The translations under genes and the position numbers were made by a program. Positions 53,317-62,950 of a DNA stretch of 64,000 nt are shown here, piece after piece; within the stretch, counting starts at the first letter, position 1; each line of letters opens with the position of its first letter. The stretch spans positions 645,923 to 709,922 of the forward strand of contig NZ_JWJD01000001.1 in NCBI RefSeq assembly GCF_000820505.1, given 5' to 3'. Under the pieces are notes generated by a model. It searched no databases, was not told the DNA's origin, and worked only from the letters and a program-made list of their open reading frames with translations. Origin of the DNA: Geoalkalibacter ferrihydriticus DSM 17813. Lineage in GTDB: Bacteria; Desulfobacterota; Desulfuromonadia; Desulfuromonadales; Geoalkalibacteraceae.

Positions 53317-54528
53317 TCATCCCAGCCGATCGAAGGAAAACAGCGTGGTCAATGGATGCGGGCGGCGTTCAATCTGCGCGCGCAGCAATTCCGCGCCGAG
53401 CATGCTGTAGGTGATGCCGTTGCCACCGTAGGCCAGCGCGAACAGGACGCGCGGCCCGTACTGCGGATGACGACCGAACAGGGGCAGCCCGTCGCTGGTT
53501 TCAGCAAAGGTGCCCGCCCAGGCGAACGCCGGTTGCGCCTGAAGGTGCGGAAACAACTTGGCGACCTTACGCTGCAGAGTCGCGGCCTTGCGGTCGACCA
53601 ACCGATCCCGGCGCGCCGGAATGTCGCGATCATCGTCTTCACCACCCACCAACAGCCGTCCATCGCCGGTGCTGCGCAGATACAGATACGGCCGTGAGGA
53701 CTCCCAGAGCAGTGTGTTTGCCAACCAGCCCATCTCGGCAGGATCGACGGGATCGCTGATGTAGGCGTAGCTGCTGAGGTTCTGTGCAACGCGCCGGCGC
53801 AACCAGCATTGCGATTCGTAGCCGCCGGCAATCACAGCGTACTTCGCCTTGATCGACAGGTCCTGGGCGGTGGTGAGCTGGACCGAACGCGTCGTTGCCG
53901 TGATGGTTTTCACCTGCGTGCGATCGAACACGCGCGTGCCCTGTCGCTGCATCCTGCGCAGCAGTCGTGAGGCGAGCCGGTAGGGATCGACTCGCGCCGC
54001 TACTGAACTGAGGATGGCGGCCGGCGCAGTCAGTCCGTACGCGTCCTTGAGTGCTGCGCGGCTCAGCCAGCGCACCGGAAAACCGTGCTGTTTCCGCCAG
54101 GCAAATTCGTCGGCCAGGCGCGGATGATCAGCGCGATTGCTGGCGTAGTACAGGCTGTCACACTCGGCGAAATCGACATCGCCGACCCCATGGGCGACCG
54201 CGCCGACCGTGCTGATCGCGCGCAAGCTGGATTGATACGCCAGCAGCGCTGAGGCCTGGTCGTAGCGCTTGGCGAGATCGATCGCGTGGGTATCGATTTC
54301 ATACTGCAGCAAGGCGGTGCTGGCCGCTGTGCTGCCCCAACAGACGTCGCGCTGATCGAGCACAACGACATCGTGACCATGGCCGGCCAATTCATCCGCG
54401 ATCAGCGCGCCGGTGATGCCGGCACCCACCACCGCCACATCGCAACGCAGGTCGGCGTCAAGCTTCTGGAAGGCATACATCAGGCCATTCTTGACCGCCC
54501 AGAACGGATATCCGCTTTTCAAGTCCAT
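53317..54528 (-). CDS. FAD-dependent oxidoreductase (DAO type)
   Basis: 403 residues. Rossmann motif CDVAVVGAGITGALIADELAGHGHDVVVLD near residues 29-60 (GxGxxG), the ALLQYE segment after WGSTAAST, and the C-terminal FAD loop WAGTFAETSDGLPLFG with ALAYGGNGITYSMLG. This is a D-amino-acid-oxidase/glycine-oxidase-like family; the substrate cannot be read. In the minus-strand island between the CheB-type gene and Anbu. Confidence 0.82.
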   Translation of the reverse strand: MDLKSGYPFWAVKNGLMYAFQKLDADLRCDVAVVGAGITGALIADELAGHGHDVVVLDQRDVCWGSTAASTALLQYEIDTHAIDLAKRYDQASALLAYQSSLRAISTVGAVAHGVGDVDFAECDSLYYASNRADHPRLADEFAWRKQHGFPVRWLSRAALKDAYGLTAPAAILSSVAARVDPYRLASRLLRRMQRQGTRVFDRTQVKTITATTRSVQLTTAQDLSIKAKYAVIAGGYESQCWLRRRVAQNLSSYAYISDPVDPAEMGWLANTLLWESSRPYLYLRSTGDGRLLVGGEDDDRDIPARRDRLVDRKAATLQRKVAKLFPHLQAQPAFAWAGTFAETSDGLPLFGRHPQYGPRVLFALAYGGNGITYSMLGAELLRAQIERRPHPLTTLFSFDRLG

Positions 54529-54538
54529 CAGTCACCCT

Positions 54539-55117
54539 TCAGCCTTCGTGCGCAATTCGTACAATTTCTTTCGCGATGTTCTCAGGTGAAAGGATAAAAT
54601 CGATATACCCGCTTGCTATTGCGCTCTCAGGCATATCCGGTTCCCCGGCGGTTTCGGGCTTCTGCGCAAAGGTAATACCGCCGACCTCTTTTATCCCGGG
54701 CAACGCTGCGGAACCATCACCATCAAGGCCGGAAACAATGATGGCAATAAGTTTGCCATCCCAGTTCTCTGTCAGGGAACGCATAAAAACCGTAATCACG
54801 TCAGGCCATCCCCTGGGCTTTGATATCGGTTTAAGACGAAATTCTCCGTCAAGGACGTGCAAATCTCGATTTTCCGGGATGACGAACACATGGTTGGGTT
54901 CGATGTCCAATCTTTCCGTGATCAATTCCACCGGCATTTCCGTGTACTGCGGGAGAATTTTGTGGAGCAGGGTGGCGACGCTTCTCAGATGATTGACGAT
55001 GACGATGGCCACGCCCATATCGGCCGGCAGATGCTTTAATAAACGAATATAGGCATCGAGGCCACCAGCTGAACCTCCGACGCAAACGATGGGGAAGTAT
55101 TTTGCAGTGTATGCCAT
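54539..55117 (-). CDS. CheB-type methylesterase domain protein
   Basis: 192 residues, only the CheB catalytic domain without a receiver domain. Motifs: VGGSAGGLDAY (Ser nucleophile), AIVIVNHL and the C-terminal IVSGLDGDGSAALPGIKEVGG (Asp). Start ATG 55117. The usual job is demethylating chemoreceptors, but no chemotaxis gene is near, so this stand-alone domain may serve another glutamyl-ester reaction. Confidence 0.8.
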   Translation of the reverse strand: MAYTAKYFPIVCVGGSAGGLDAYIRLLKHLPADMGVAIVIVNHLRSVATLLHKILPQYTEMPVELITERLDIEPNHVFVIPENRDLHVLDGEFRLKPISKPRGWPDVITVFMRSLTENWDGKLIAIIVSGLDGDGSAALPGIKEVGGITFAQKPETAGEPDMPESAIASGYIDFILSPENIAKEIVRIAHEG

Positions 55118-55139
55118 GGTGTTTTTCCCCCTTACTCGC

Positions 55140-55961
55140 CTACGTTTTAATAAAAGCAAACAGATCTTCGTTGACACGGTCTTTGTGGGTCGAGCATAGG
55201 CCGTGCGGGGCTCCCGCGTAGATTATTGATTTTGAACCCTTGAGGATCTTAGCCGAGAGCAGGGCCGAGGCAGCGAGCGGTACGATTTGGTCATCGTCGC
55301 CATGCATGATCAGTGTCGGTACGTCGAACTTCTTGAGATCATCCGTGAAGTCCGTCTCGGAAAATGCCTTGATGCAATCGACCACAGCTTTGAAACCGGC
55401 CTGCATCCCCTGGAGCCAGAACGAATCCCGCAGCCCTTGCGAGACCTTGGCGCCCTCTCTGTTGGCGCCATAAAACGGCGAGGTGAGATCCTTGAAAAAC
55501 TGCGAGCGGTCGGCGAGTACGCCGGCACGAATCTGGTCGAACTCTTCAATCGGCAAGCCATCGGGATTGGCAGCCGTCTTCAGCATCAGTGGCGTCACCG
55601 AGGCGATCAGCACGGCCTTGGCGACACGTTTTGTACCAAAGCTGCCGATATAGCGGGCAACTTCGCCGCCGCCCGTGGAGTGGCCGACATGAATCGCGTT
55701 ATTCAGGTCGAGCACTTTGACGAGTTCCGCGAGGTCGGCGGCGTAGGTGTCCATGTCGTTGCCATCCCAGGGTTGACTGGATCGTCCGTGGCCGCGGCGA
55801 TCATAGGCTATGCAGCGGAATCCGCGTGCGGCCAGAAACAGCATCTGGTCTTCCCAGGCGTCCGCGCTCAGCGGCCAGCCATGGCTGAAAACCACGGGCT
55901 GCCCACGACCCCAGTCCTTGTAATAGATCTGCGTACCGTCTTTCGTCGTAATCGTGGTCAT
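55140..55961 (-). CDS. alpha/beta hydrolase, chloroperoxidase/esterase type
   Basis: 273 residues from ATG 55961. Motifs: [35 protein letters not shown] in parts, [31 protein letters not shown] (Ser in GHSTGG), HGDDDQIVP (Asp), [10 protein letters not shown] (His). The complete catalytic triad and the HSTGG form match non-heme chloroperoxidase-like esterases, which mostly act as esterases or perhydrolases. Its neighbours include a large catalase. Confidence 0.86.
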   Translation of the reverse strand: MTTITTKDGTQIYYKDWGRGQPVVFSHGWPLSADAWEDQMLFLAARGFRCIAYDRRGHGRSSQPWDGNDMDTYAADLAELVKVLDLNNAIHVGHSTGGGEVARYIGSFGTKRVAKAVLIASVTPLMLKTAANPDGLPIEEFDQIRAGVLADRSQFFKDLTSPFYGANREGAKVSQGLRDSFWLQGMQAGFKAVVDCIKAFSETDFTDDLKKFDVPTLIMHGDDDQIVPLAASALLSAKILKGSKSIIYAGAPHGLCSTHKDRVNEDLFAFIKT

Positions 55962-56018
55962 TCTCTTGCTCTCCTTTTCATGGGCAGTAGCAGCGCTTTG
56001 CCAAAGTTGCCCCAGCAC

Positions 56019-56203
56019 TCAACCCTTCTCCTTCTTGATCTCCTTTTCGACCGGGTACCTCGCATTCTTCCAGGCTTGCCAGCTGCCCGGGACGTTGCAG
56101 ACGCAGTCGAACCCTTATTGTTTCAAAATGCTCGTCGCAATACTTGCGCGATAGAAGCTGTTACAATAGGCGGCCGTCGCCTCTCCCTTGTCTAAAGTGC
56201 CGA
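56019..56203 (-). pseudogene. rhodanese C-terminal remnant with nonsense codon
   Basis: Minus frame: LDKGEATAAYCNSFYRASIATSILKQ, then TAA, then GFDCVCNVPGSWQAWKNARYPVEKE. AYC...YRA is the rhodanese active-site loop and GF-V-NVPGSWQAW the following strand. The N-terminal half is missing. Confidence 0.55.
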
Positions 56204-56645
56204 GCGGAAATGAGAGCGGAATCCAGCTTGAAGACATCCCCATCGACGCCCCCCCTCATGGTCGAAGCCGTAGCGCGCGCCGGCCTCTTTCAGCTCATCA
56301 GCCACCGACAGGTAGCAGGTGGCCCGCATACCCTTCAAGGCACCGGCGCTGATCAATATCTGCGGCCGGTGACAGATGGCGGCTACCGGTTTACTGCCGG
56401 CGCCTTCCCCCCGGCCAGGACCAGAATTGCATAGTCATCGCGGGGTGAACCTCGCCAAATGACTTGTCCACGGTCACCTCATACCCCTTTTTGCCGGTGA
56501 TGGTGCCGCGTTTCAGTGAGGCTAGCGTGACATCGGCGCCCGCTTCCTTCAGGCGGTAGCACGGGACCAGCAGCTCAGAGTCCTCAAAATGATCCGCACT
56601 TAACGTCACTTTCGACTTGGTTCCCGTCGCTGCAACGTCCGCCTC
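56192..56645 (-). pseudogene. broken DJ-1/PfpI-family gene
   Basis: An upstream frame gives KSKVTLSADHFEDSELLVPCYRLKEAGADVTLAS and KKGYEVTVDKSFGEVHP; another gives DDYAILVLAGGKAPAV; a third gives KPVAAICHRPQILISAGALKGMRATCY and ADELKEAGARYGFDHEGG. Together they are one DJ-1/PfpI protein (nucleophile Cys in AICH) split by frameshifts and a deletion of about 15 residues. No start codon seen although AAGGAGG is present. Confidence 0.7.
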
Positions 56646-56661
56646 CTTTCCTTGACGATTG

Positions 56662-58776
56662 TTATGCCAATGTCCGCACAGACTTTTCCCGGTCCCATTG
56701 GCGGGTCTTGGCCGCGGCAATAAAGGCGTCTTTGTTGTTGGCATCAACGACGCCCGCATCTTGTCCAACATTCGCTGTTTTCAAGAGCGCCTGGGCGCCC
56801 TTGTCGACGGCGATTGCCTTGAGATGACCGAACGCATCGCGCACGAAATCGATCGCGGCGCTTTCTTTCGACAGCATCTGTGCGCCTTCGTCGGAGAGAA
56901 TCACGGCGACGGCGTCGAACAGCACGGACGGCATACCCGCTAATTGCCCGTCAGCCGCTAGCATCGCGCCATCGGCAAGCTTCGTGCCCCCCACCTTGGG
57001 AGCGACGATCTTCACGGTGGCACCCGCATCGGTAGCGGCCTTTTTAATACTTTTGATGATGGCGCCGTCGGAACCATCCGCGACCAGGATGCCGACAGCG
57101 CGCCCCATGAGCGTGTCTTTCATTTTGCCGATGAGTTGCAACGCGGGCGAAGGTTCCAACTCCTGCACAGGCGCGGCAGCCTCGGGCGCATCCGGCATCT
57201 TGCCCATTGCAAGACCCGCGGCGACCCGGCAGGCGAGATCTTCATCGATATGTCGCAGATGACCGACCATTGCTTCCCGCACGTGAACATGTTCGACTTT
57301 GGAGAGCTCAAACACTAAAGCTGAAGCAAGATGCGCCTGTTCATGTGCGGTTTGGCTGATATAAAACTGTCTGGCCTGGCTGTAGTGGTCGGCAAAACTC
57401 TCGGGACGGATGCGGCCTTTATCCCCCTTCTCAAAGATGTTTGCGCTGTGAAAGCCCTTGGCCGGCGTTTCGCGTGGTGAGTTTTCTGACAGGGAATTTG
57501 GCTCATAGGCAACACGGCCCCCCGGTTGCCCCATCTGCATGTGTCCGTCGCGCTGATGATTGCCGAACGGGCACTTGGGCGCGTTGATCGGGATCTGATG
57601 AAAGTTGGGTGAGCCCAGGCGCGAGAGTTGCGTGTCGATATAGGAGAACAAACGGCCTTGCAACAGGGGATCGTTTGAGAAATCGATGCCCGGAACGATA
57701 TTGCCTGGGCAGTAAGCAACCTGTTCGGTCTCAGCGAAGAAATTATCCGGCCAGCGATCCAGCACCATGCGACCGATCACTTTCAGGGGCACCAACTCTT
57801 CGGGGATCAGCTTGGTGGAGTCCAGATGATCGAACGGAAACGTGTCCGCTTCCTCCTGGGTGAACAACTGAACCGCGAGTTCCCACTCGGGAAAATTACC
57901 CGATTCAATGGCTTCGAACATGTCGCGGCGGTGGAAGTCCGGATCGGCTCCGGCAATCTTGACGGTCTCGTCCCAGATGGTGGACTGCAAGCCGAGCTTG
58001 GGGCGCCAGTGGAATTTGACGAAGGTCGACTCGCCCGCATCGTTAATCAGTCGAAAACTATGCACCCCGAAGCCCTCGATCATCCGCAGCGAACGCGGAA
58101 TGGTACGATCGGACATGATCCACATCACCATGTGCATCGATTCCGGCGTGAGCGAAATGTAGTCCCAGAAGGTGTCGTGGGCAGTCGCCGCTTGCGGAAA
58201 GCCGCGGTCGGGTTCCATTTTTACGGCATGGACAAGGTCGGGGAATTTGATGGCATCCTGGATAAAGAACACCGGGATGTTGTTGCCGACCAGGTCCCAG
58301 TTGCCTTCCTTGGTATAAAACTTGACAGCGAAACCGCGCACGTCGCGCGGCGTGTCGATCGAACCCGAGCCGCCGGCGACGGTCGATATACGCGTGAACA
58401 AGGGGGTTTTCTCGCCGACCTCGGTGAGTATTTTGGCGGTGGTGTACTGTTCCAACGACTCGGTCAGCTCGAAGAACCCATGCACGCCCGTCCCTCGGGC
58501 GTGAACGATACGCTCTGGAATCCGCTCATGATCGAAGTGGGTGATTTTTTCGCGAAGGATGAAATCCTCCAGCAGCGTCGGCCCGCGCGGGTTCGCTTTG
58601 AGCGAATTTTGGTTATCGGAAATTGCCACGCCCTGGTTCGTGGTAAGCGCAGGGTGCTCCCCTCCGGCGATCTGGTGCAACTCGCCGCCGTCAGCCGTCA
58701 ATGAGTCTCCTCTGCGTGCCGAACCCCTATCCTTTGTGCGTTTCTCAGCGTGACGCGATGTCTTGTCTTTGCTCAT
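56662..58776 (-). CDS. katE: large-subunit monofunctional catalase
   Basis: 704 residues, the HPII-type size. Catalytic His 92 in [14 protein letters not shown], distal Asn region [19 protein letters not shown], heme Tyr in [15 protein letters not shown], and [21 protein letters not shown]. The C-terminal about 150 residues form the DJ-1/PfpI-like domain ([22 protein letters not shown]) of large catalases. Breaks hydrogen peroxide into water and oxygen. Start 58776 ([12 protein letters not shown]). Divergent small genes and the DJ-1 fragment surround it; the island as a whole appears to serve oxidative stress. Confidence 0.92.
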   Translation of the reverse strand: MSKDKTSRHAEKRTKDRGSARRGDSLTADGGELHQIAGGEHPALTTNQGVAISDNQNSLKANPRGPTLLEDFILREKITHFDHERIPERIVHARGTGVHGFFELTESLEQYTTAKILTEVGEKTPLFTRISTVAGGSGSIDTPRDVRGFAVKFYTKEGNWDLVGNNIPVFFIQDAIKFPDLVHAVKMEPDRGFPQAATAHDTFWDYISLTPESMHMVMWIMSDRTIPRSLRMIEGFGVHSFRLINDAGESTFVKFHWRPKLGLQSTIWDETVKIAGADPDFHRRDMFEAIESGNFPEWELAVQLFTQEEADTFPFDHLDSTKLIPEELVPLKVIGRMVLDRWPDNFFAETEQVAYCPGNIVPGIDFSNDPLLQGRLFSYIDTQLSRLGSPNFHQIPINAPKCPFGNHQRDGHMQMGQPGGRVAYEPNSLSENSPRETPAKGFHSANIFEKGDKGRIRPESFADHYSQARQFYISQTAHEQAHLASALVFELSKVEHVHVREAMVGHLRHIDEDLACRVAAGLAMGKMPDAPEAAAPVQELEPSPALQLIGKMKDTLMGRAVGILVADGSDGAIIKSIKKAATDAGATVKIVAPKVGGTKLADGAMLAADGQLAGMPSVLFDAVAVILSDEGAQMLSKESAAIDFVRDAFGHLKAIAVDKGAQALLKTANVGQDAGVVDANNKDAFIAAAKTRQWDREKSVRTLA

Positions 58777-58843
58777 GCTCTATCCCCTTAGTGTTGAACT
58801 GCAGGCCATTAACGGCGGCAGTATTTAGCGCTAAAAATCTGTA

Positions 58844-58948
58844 TCAGGTGCACCCACGCAGGAGAAAAAACACCAGTAGAACCGGGATCGGGACTCCCAG
58901 GAGCCAAAGTAAAATCCACCCAATCTTTCCTTTTTCCAAGTGACGCAT
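58844..58948 (-). CDS. 34-residue membrane protein
   Basis: MRHLEKGKIGWILLWLLGVP followed by IPVLLVFFLLRGCT. ATG 58948 has AGGAGAAAGG upstream. Two short hydrophobic stretches, one helix or hairpin. Similar tiny proteins occur next to stress genes in many bacteria, but I cannot name a family. Confidence 0.65.
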   Translation of the reverse strand: MRHLEKGKIGWILLWLLGVPIPVLLVFFLLRGCT

Positions 58949-59077
58949 AGCCTTTCTCCTCCCTGAGCTTTTGGAATAAATTGTTTTAGAATCCCCTTTA
59001 CTTCCTCCTTGTCTTTTTTGAGCATCTGAAAAAATTCATTCAGTTAACTTCGCATTGCTCTTATGCCTCAAGGCCAC

Positions 59078-59233
59078 TCAGATTCGCCCCGTAAGCAACA
59101 GGATGATCACGATCAGGAGGATCAGTCCGATGCCGCCACTGGGATAGGCTCCCCAACTTTTGCTGTAGCCCCAGGTCGGCAGGGCGCCGATGAGCAATAA
59201 GATCAGAATGATCAACAAAACCGTTCCTAACAT
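59078..59233 (-). CDS. DUF3309 family small membrane protein
   Basis: 51 residues: MLGTVLLIILILLLIGALPT, WGYSKSWGAYPSGGIGLI, LLIVIILLLTGRI. Two membrane helices with the conserved PTWGYS-SWGAYPSGG turn is the DUF3309 pattern. ATG 59233 follows AAAGGAGG. Function unknown; widely seen with desiccation and oxidative stress genes. Confidence 0.78.
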   Translation of the reverse strand: MLGTVLLIILILLLIGALPTWGYSKSWGAYPSGGIGLILLIVIILLLTGRI

Positions 59234-59299
59234 AGTGTGCCTCCTTTAATTAGTTGTTGTCTTGGTGGTGCCGCTAGTAGTCACAAACCTTCTGCATTT

Positions 59300-60250
59300 T
59301 CAATGCTTTCGATCCAGGATGCGCCCATCCACATCCGAAACGATGACTTCGACGCGCCGGTTACGCTGCCGGCCTTCGGCCGTTTCGTTACCGGCAACGG
59401 GAAACGCGACGCCATAACCGCGGGTCATGAGCCGGCGGGAGTCGATCCCCTTGGCTGCGAGGGCACTTCGCACCGCATCGGCGCGGCGTTCCGACAGACG
59501 CTGATTGTGTTCAACGGCACCGGTGCTATCGGTAAAGCCTTCAATCAAGACATTGCGCGTGGGATATTCGGCCAGGAACGCAGCAAGTTTGTCGATGGTG
59601 AACTGCGCTCCTGAACGGAGCTCGCTTTTGTTGACGTCGAACAGAACATCACCCAGAGTGATGACCAGACCCCGTTCCGATTTGGTGGCCTGCAACTCGG
59701 CGATCTGCGCTTCCAGCTTTTTCGTTCGCTCGCCGGCGGCCAGGGACTCGGCCCTGACTCTTTCCGCTTCGGCAGTCATTGCTCCGACCTGGAGACGGGC
59801 GGCATCTGCCTGCTCACCGGAAATCGTCGCTTTCCTTCTTTGCGCTTCGGCCAATTGCTGGGCCTGCTCCGCTTCCCGGGTACGGGCTTGCAGAAGGACC
59901 GTGTTGCGCTCTGCGCTGGCCGCATCCAGGGCTTGCTCGGCCAGTTTCACGTTGGAGACTTCGCGGGCGATGGCGGTACGTTGCTTGGCAAGATAGGCGA
60001 AGTGTTCCACTTCCGAAGCCTCCGCGCCCCCTTGCAGCAAACTATCCGCGCGATCCAGATCACCTTTCGCTTTTTGCAGTTCGACTGGCGCATTCTTCTG
60101 TACATCAGGGTTGGCCTGGGCTTCGGCAAACGCCGATCGGGACTGTTCAAGCAAGGCATTTTCGCGGACTGTCGGGCTGCAACCAGATAGCAGCATGCCA
60201 ACAACTGACACCCCAAGCAGAAACATTAAGGGGGATAAAAACGACTTCAT
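59300..60250 (-). CDS. OmpA-family lipoprotein with DUF4398-like domain
   Basis: 316 residues. Lipobox LLSGC (about residue 24); DUF4398-type helical part (NPDVQKNAPVELQKAKGDLDRADSLLQGG), a long coiled coil rich in Ala, Glu, Arg, then a C-terminal OmpA peptidoglycan-binding domain (LGDVLFDVNKSELRSGA, EGFTDSTGAVEHNQRLSERRADAVRSAL, RGYG). Anchored in the outer membrane and bound to peptidoglycan. Paired with the shorter DUF4398 lipoprotein at 60298. Confidence 0.85.
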   Translation of the reverse strand: MKSFLSPLMFLLGVSVVGMLLSGCSPTVRENALLEQSRSAFAEAQANPDVQKNAPVELQKAKGDLDRADSLLQGGAEASEVEHFAYLAKQRTAIAREVSNVKLAEQALDAASAERNTVLLQARTREAEQAQQLAEAQRRKATISGEQADAARLQVGAMTAEAERVRAESLAAGERTKKLEAQIAELQATKSERGLVITLGDVLFDVNKSELRSGAQFTIDKLAAFLAEYPTRNVLIEGFTDSTGAVEHNQRLSERRADAVRSALAAKGIDSRRLMTRGYGVAFPVAGNETAEGRQRNRRVEVIVSDVDGRILDRKH

Positions 60251-60297
60251 GGTGTTCTCCTTTTAAAAAATGACGGTAAACGACTCAGGGACTTGGC

Positions 60298-60669
60298 CTA
60301 GCGGTTCATTTCTTCGCGCAAAACGCGAATGCTTTCCTTCAATTCCGCCACAATCTTTTGCGACTTGGCGGAGCGCGCCTTGGCTTCCGCCAGGTTGGCA
60401 TCGACCATGGCCTCATCGGCGAGTCGCTTGGCCGCGAGGTTTTCTTTCTTGTCCATGGCAAGTTTGGCCCGGCTCAATTTGTCCCGCGCCGCTTTAAGTT
60501 CCACCGGGGCGAACTCCACCGCTCCAGAGCTTTCCGCTTGGACAATCGACTGGGTGGCCAGGGTGATCTGCTTTTCCGGGACAGGCGCCTTGCCGGCGCA
60601 GCCGCCCAGAACAACCATGAACAAGGTGACCAGACACGTGTTCAGCAACATCCAGGGTTTCATTTTCAT
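60298..60669 (-). CDS. DUF4398 lipoprotein
   Basis: 123 residues with lipobox LGGC (about residue 24). The mature part is the DUF4398 helical repeat: AESSGAVEFAPVELKAARDKLSRAKLAMDKKE and LADEAMVDANLAEAKARSAKS. Located 47 bp before the OmpA-family gene, same strand, sharing the APVELxxAK motif, so likely duplicated from it or its partner. Confidence 0.82.
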   Translation of the reverse strand: MKMKPWMLLNTCLVTLFMVVLGGCAGKAPVPEKQITLATQSIVQAESSGAVEFAPVELKAARDKLSRAKLAMDKKENLAAKRLADEAMVDANLAEAKARSAKSQKIVAELKESIRVLREEMNR

Positions 60670-60982
60670 TTCCTTTTCTCCGGTTTCTGTTTAGAAATCT
60701 TCACGTGCTGCGTCTTGCGCGAAACGCCTCGCGCACGCACAGCCATCCAACATATCCAATGGCAATGAACGTGCCGCCGCACAGCTTTTGGTTAAGGTGT
60801 TGATGGTAAAAGGGAAAGTGAGAGCTAGGAGGGGGTGACACGGGAAAATACGTCAGCGGAATCCGTCAAACTTGGCAAAGCTGTCACATATGGCGGGAGA
60901 TGCTGTCGGGCGACCTTTTGTTCTCTTTCATCTGACCTCCGGAGCGAATCGCGCCGCAGTCCCCTACGGGCCCAACTTTAGT
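60670..60982. other. noncoding stretch
   Basis: No supported gene. A minus frame ending ...GYVGWLCVREAFRARRST looks like a short membrane protein tail but has no start codon. Confidence 0.4.
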
Positions 60983-61213
60983 TCAAGGCCACACCGCGCA
61001 ACACATCGTTGCCACGAGAGGATGCGTCCTGGTGATTTCGCGACCTGGCGAAACCGTATCTTGCAGGATGACCATGACGTCGATGTCGGAGCCGAGGTCA
61101 GCATCACCGCGCGCCTGAGAGCCAAAGAAAACGAAGCGCACCAAGCGCTCACCATAGAGTTCCTGAAGGCGTCGGCGAAGTTCGCGCAGAATAATTGCAA
61201 GTCGAGAGTCCAT
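60983..61213 (-). pseudogene. truncated MNT-type nucleotidyltransferase
   Basis: About 76 residues: MDSRLAIILRELRRRLQELY and FGSQARGDADLGSDIDVMVIL, the GSxARG...DxD active site of minimal nucleotidyltransferases that form MNT-HEPN toxin-antitoxin pairs. After REITRTHPLV the frame departs from the family and stops; the usual partner HEPN gene is absent. A frameshift near 61030 is likely. Confidence 0.6.
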
Positions 61214-61419
61214 GCTCTGGGATCCGATTATTGACGACACAAGGACGACTTCGTTGTTGGACGCTGCCTAAACCCTAGCAAAAAAAATAAGCAAATCTGG
61301 AAATTCAGGCCAAACAACAAGGCACAAAGAGCATCCCTGTTTACTAATTGCATTCTGCCAGAGGCCAGACTATAGTTCGCCGGAAAATGACTTTTCATTG
61401 TTTTTAAAGGGAGGGTTCT

Positions 61420-62076
61420 GTGAAAAAATTTACTCTTATTGTCTTCTTGACTTGTTGTTCGCTGGCGTTGCTCCTTCTCCTGCCCGTCGTCGCCGCATCC
61501 CCATCTGAAGATTCCTCACCAAATCACATACGCGTCGCAGACCCCATCGAGTGGCCAAAGCTGTCGGAGGAAAGTCTTTTCGACATCCTGGTGGAAAATT
61601 TTCTTTTTCAGTCCTTTGTCGAAGTGCGACGAATATCGACTGTCGGCGACAGGTTGCTGGTGTTCGCCCGAAACGGCGGCGTGTTGCACTTTGATCCCGT
61701 GTCCGCCGAGGATCTCCGCCTTCCAGGGCATCCTCAGGGTTTTCCCGAGCAGAGCAGCATTTCCATCTCTCGATTCGGACAACTGCCTTTCGTGAAAACG
61801 CCCAAGGATTCTATACCGGAGTCAGCACTGGAGGAGACCATTTGGCAGGAGGCCATGGCATTGCGGGCGGACATTTTCGGTGAATCCAACCCCGTCCTTT
61901 GCATGGAACGGGGCGACGTGATCATTTATTTTTATGAATCACCGGCACCGCCTTTTGGGCATTATGCCTCCGTGCATGATCAGGGGCGCGACACGCTTTT
62001 CCTGCATATAGCCGCGCAAGGAATGAAATTTGATGATTTTCAAACCTTTCTTGCAACGGCCGTCTTGAGAAAATAG
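61420..62076 (+). CDS. exported hypothetical protein
   Basis: 218 residues with a signal peptide (LTLIV...LLLLPVVAA, cleavage near AAS). The mature part is acidic and aromatic with no cysteine pairs apart from one Cys; no family recognised. ATG 61420 with GGGAGG upstream. Followed at 62086 by another unknown gene on the same strand, 9 bp away, so probably one operon. Confidence 0.65.
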   Translation: MKKFTLIVFLTCCSLALLLLLPVVAASPSEDSSPNHIRVADPIEWPKLSEESLFDILVENFLFQSFVEVRRISTVGDRLLVFARNGGVLHFDPVSAEDLRLPGHPQGFPEQSSISISRFGQLPFVKTPKDSIPESALEETIWQEAMALRADIFGESNPVLCMERGDVIIYFYESPAPPFGHYASVHDQGRDTLFLHIAAQGMKFDDFQTFLATAVLRK

Positions 62077-62085
62077 GAGGGGACC

Positions 62086-62409
62086 ATGGAACTGAGCGAA
62101 TCGGAACAAAAGGATCTGCGCATCATCCTGGAGAACGTTTTTGGATTTCAAGACGCGTCAAGGTGGCGCATGAACGCGAAGGTTCTTGAATTGGCGGCGC
62201 AGATGGTTCAGGGGGCGGAACGTTGCAGTGAAGCCATGAACTATGTGCCCAGACCGGGAATCGCCGATAGCGCCTATTTCAGACGCGAACTGCGCAATAT
62301 CGCCCGCCGCGCGGCCAGCGGCAAAAAAGATATGTATCAAATCTGTGCCCAGGCGGGCGCCCGCCTCAAGTGGAAATCAGCGCTGGATATTGCGAGCCAG
62401 AGCTTGTAA
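62086..62409 (+). CDS. hypothetical cytoplasmic protein
   Basis: 107 residues, helical, starting MELSESEQKDLRIILENVFG; three Cys. ATG 62086 follows AGGAGG. No signal peptide and no recognised domain. Coupled to the exported protein upstream. Confidence 0.65.
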   Translation: MELSESEQKDLRIILENVFGFQDASRWRMNAKVLELAAQMVQGAERCSEAMNYVPRPGIADSAYFRRELRNIARRAASGKKDMYQICAQAGARLKWKSALDIASQSL

Positions 62410-62419
62410 AAAGCACGCC

Positions 62420-62950
62420 TTATTTCTTCCGGCCCGCCGGTTTTTCCTTCTTGGGCGGCTTGGCCGCGTGGGCGCTGACCTCCACCACCGCGCACCAGGC
62501 CTTGAGTTGCTCAAGAACCGCCGGTCCCTTGGGATTGTAGTAGAAGGGCTTTTCGCTACAGCCGACATGCACGTTGATCTGTTGCGCCTGGGACAGGTCG
62601 AGATCTTCGAAGTGAAAGCTCTTGTCTTCATGGGGCACCAGGCGGGTGAGGCGGCGGGGCACGTCGAGATGCAGCGGATGGCGCGCCCCGGCCTCGATGA
62701 CCTGGGTGCGGGGCACGCTGATGGTGCCGCAGCGCCCATGGGGCGCCTCGGCGGAACGGGCGTGATCGGTGAGCCACAAATTCAGGGTGCGGCTGGGGGC
62801 GTCATAGAGGATCTGGCGGATGCCGATGGTGACGAAGAGCGGTCGCTCTTCCTCGTTGACGAGGAGTACCTCGACCTCGAGTTTGTCCTCCGCATGGCGA
62901 AAGGTCGCGGATGGGGCACGCAGGCGCAGGGGGTGCTGAGCGCTGATCAT
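62420..62950 (-). CDS. hypothetical protein, partner of the metallopeptidase-like gene
   Basis: 176 residues, beta-rich, starting MISAQHPLRLRAPSATFRHAEDKLEVEVLLVNEEERPLFVTIGIRQ, written here only as a description of the start. A basic tail (KPPKKEKPAGRKK) ends it. The ATG at 62950 overlaps the stop of the next gene upstream (ATGA), so the two are co-translated. No family recognised. Confidence 0.65.
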   Translation of the reverse strand: MISAQHPLRLRAPSATFRHAEDKLEVEVLLVNEEERPLFVTIGIRQILYDAPSRTLNLWLTDHARSAEAPHGRCGTISVPRTQVIEAGARHPLHLDVPRRLTRLVPHEDKSFHFEDLDLSQAQQINVHVGCSEKPFYYNPKGPAVLEQLKAWCAVVEVSAHAAKPPKKEKPAGRKK

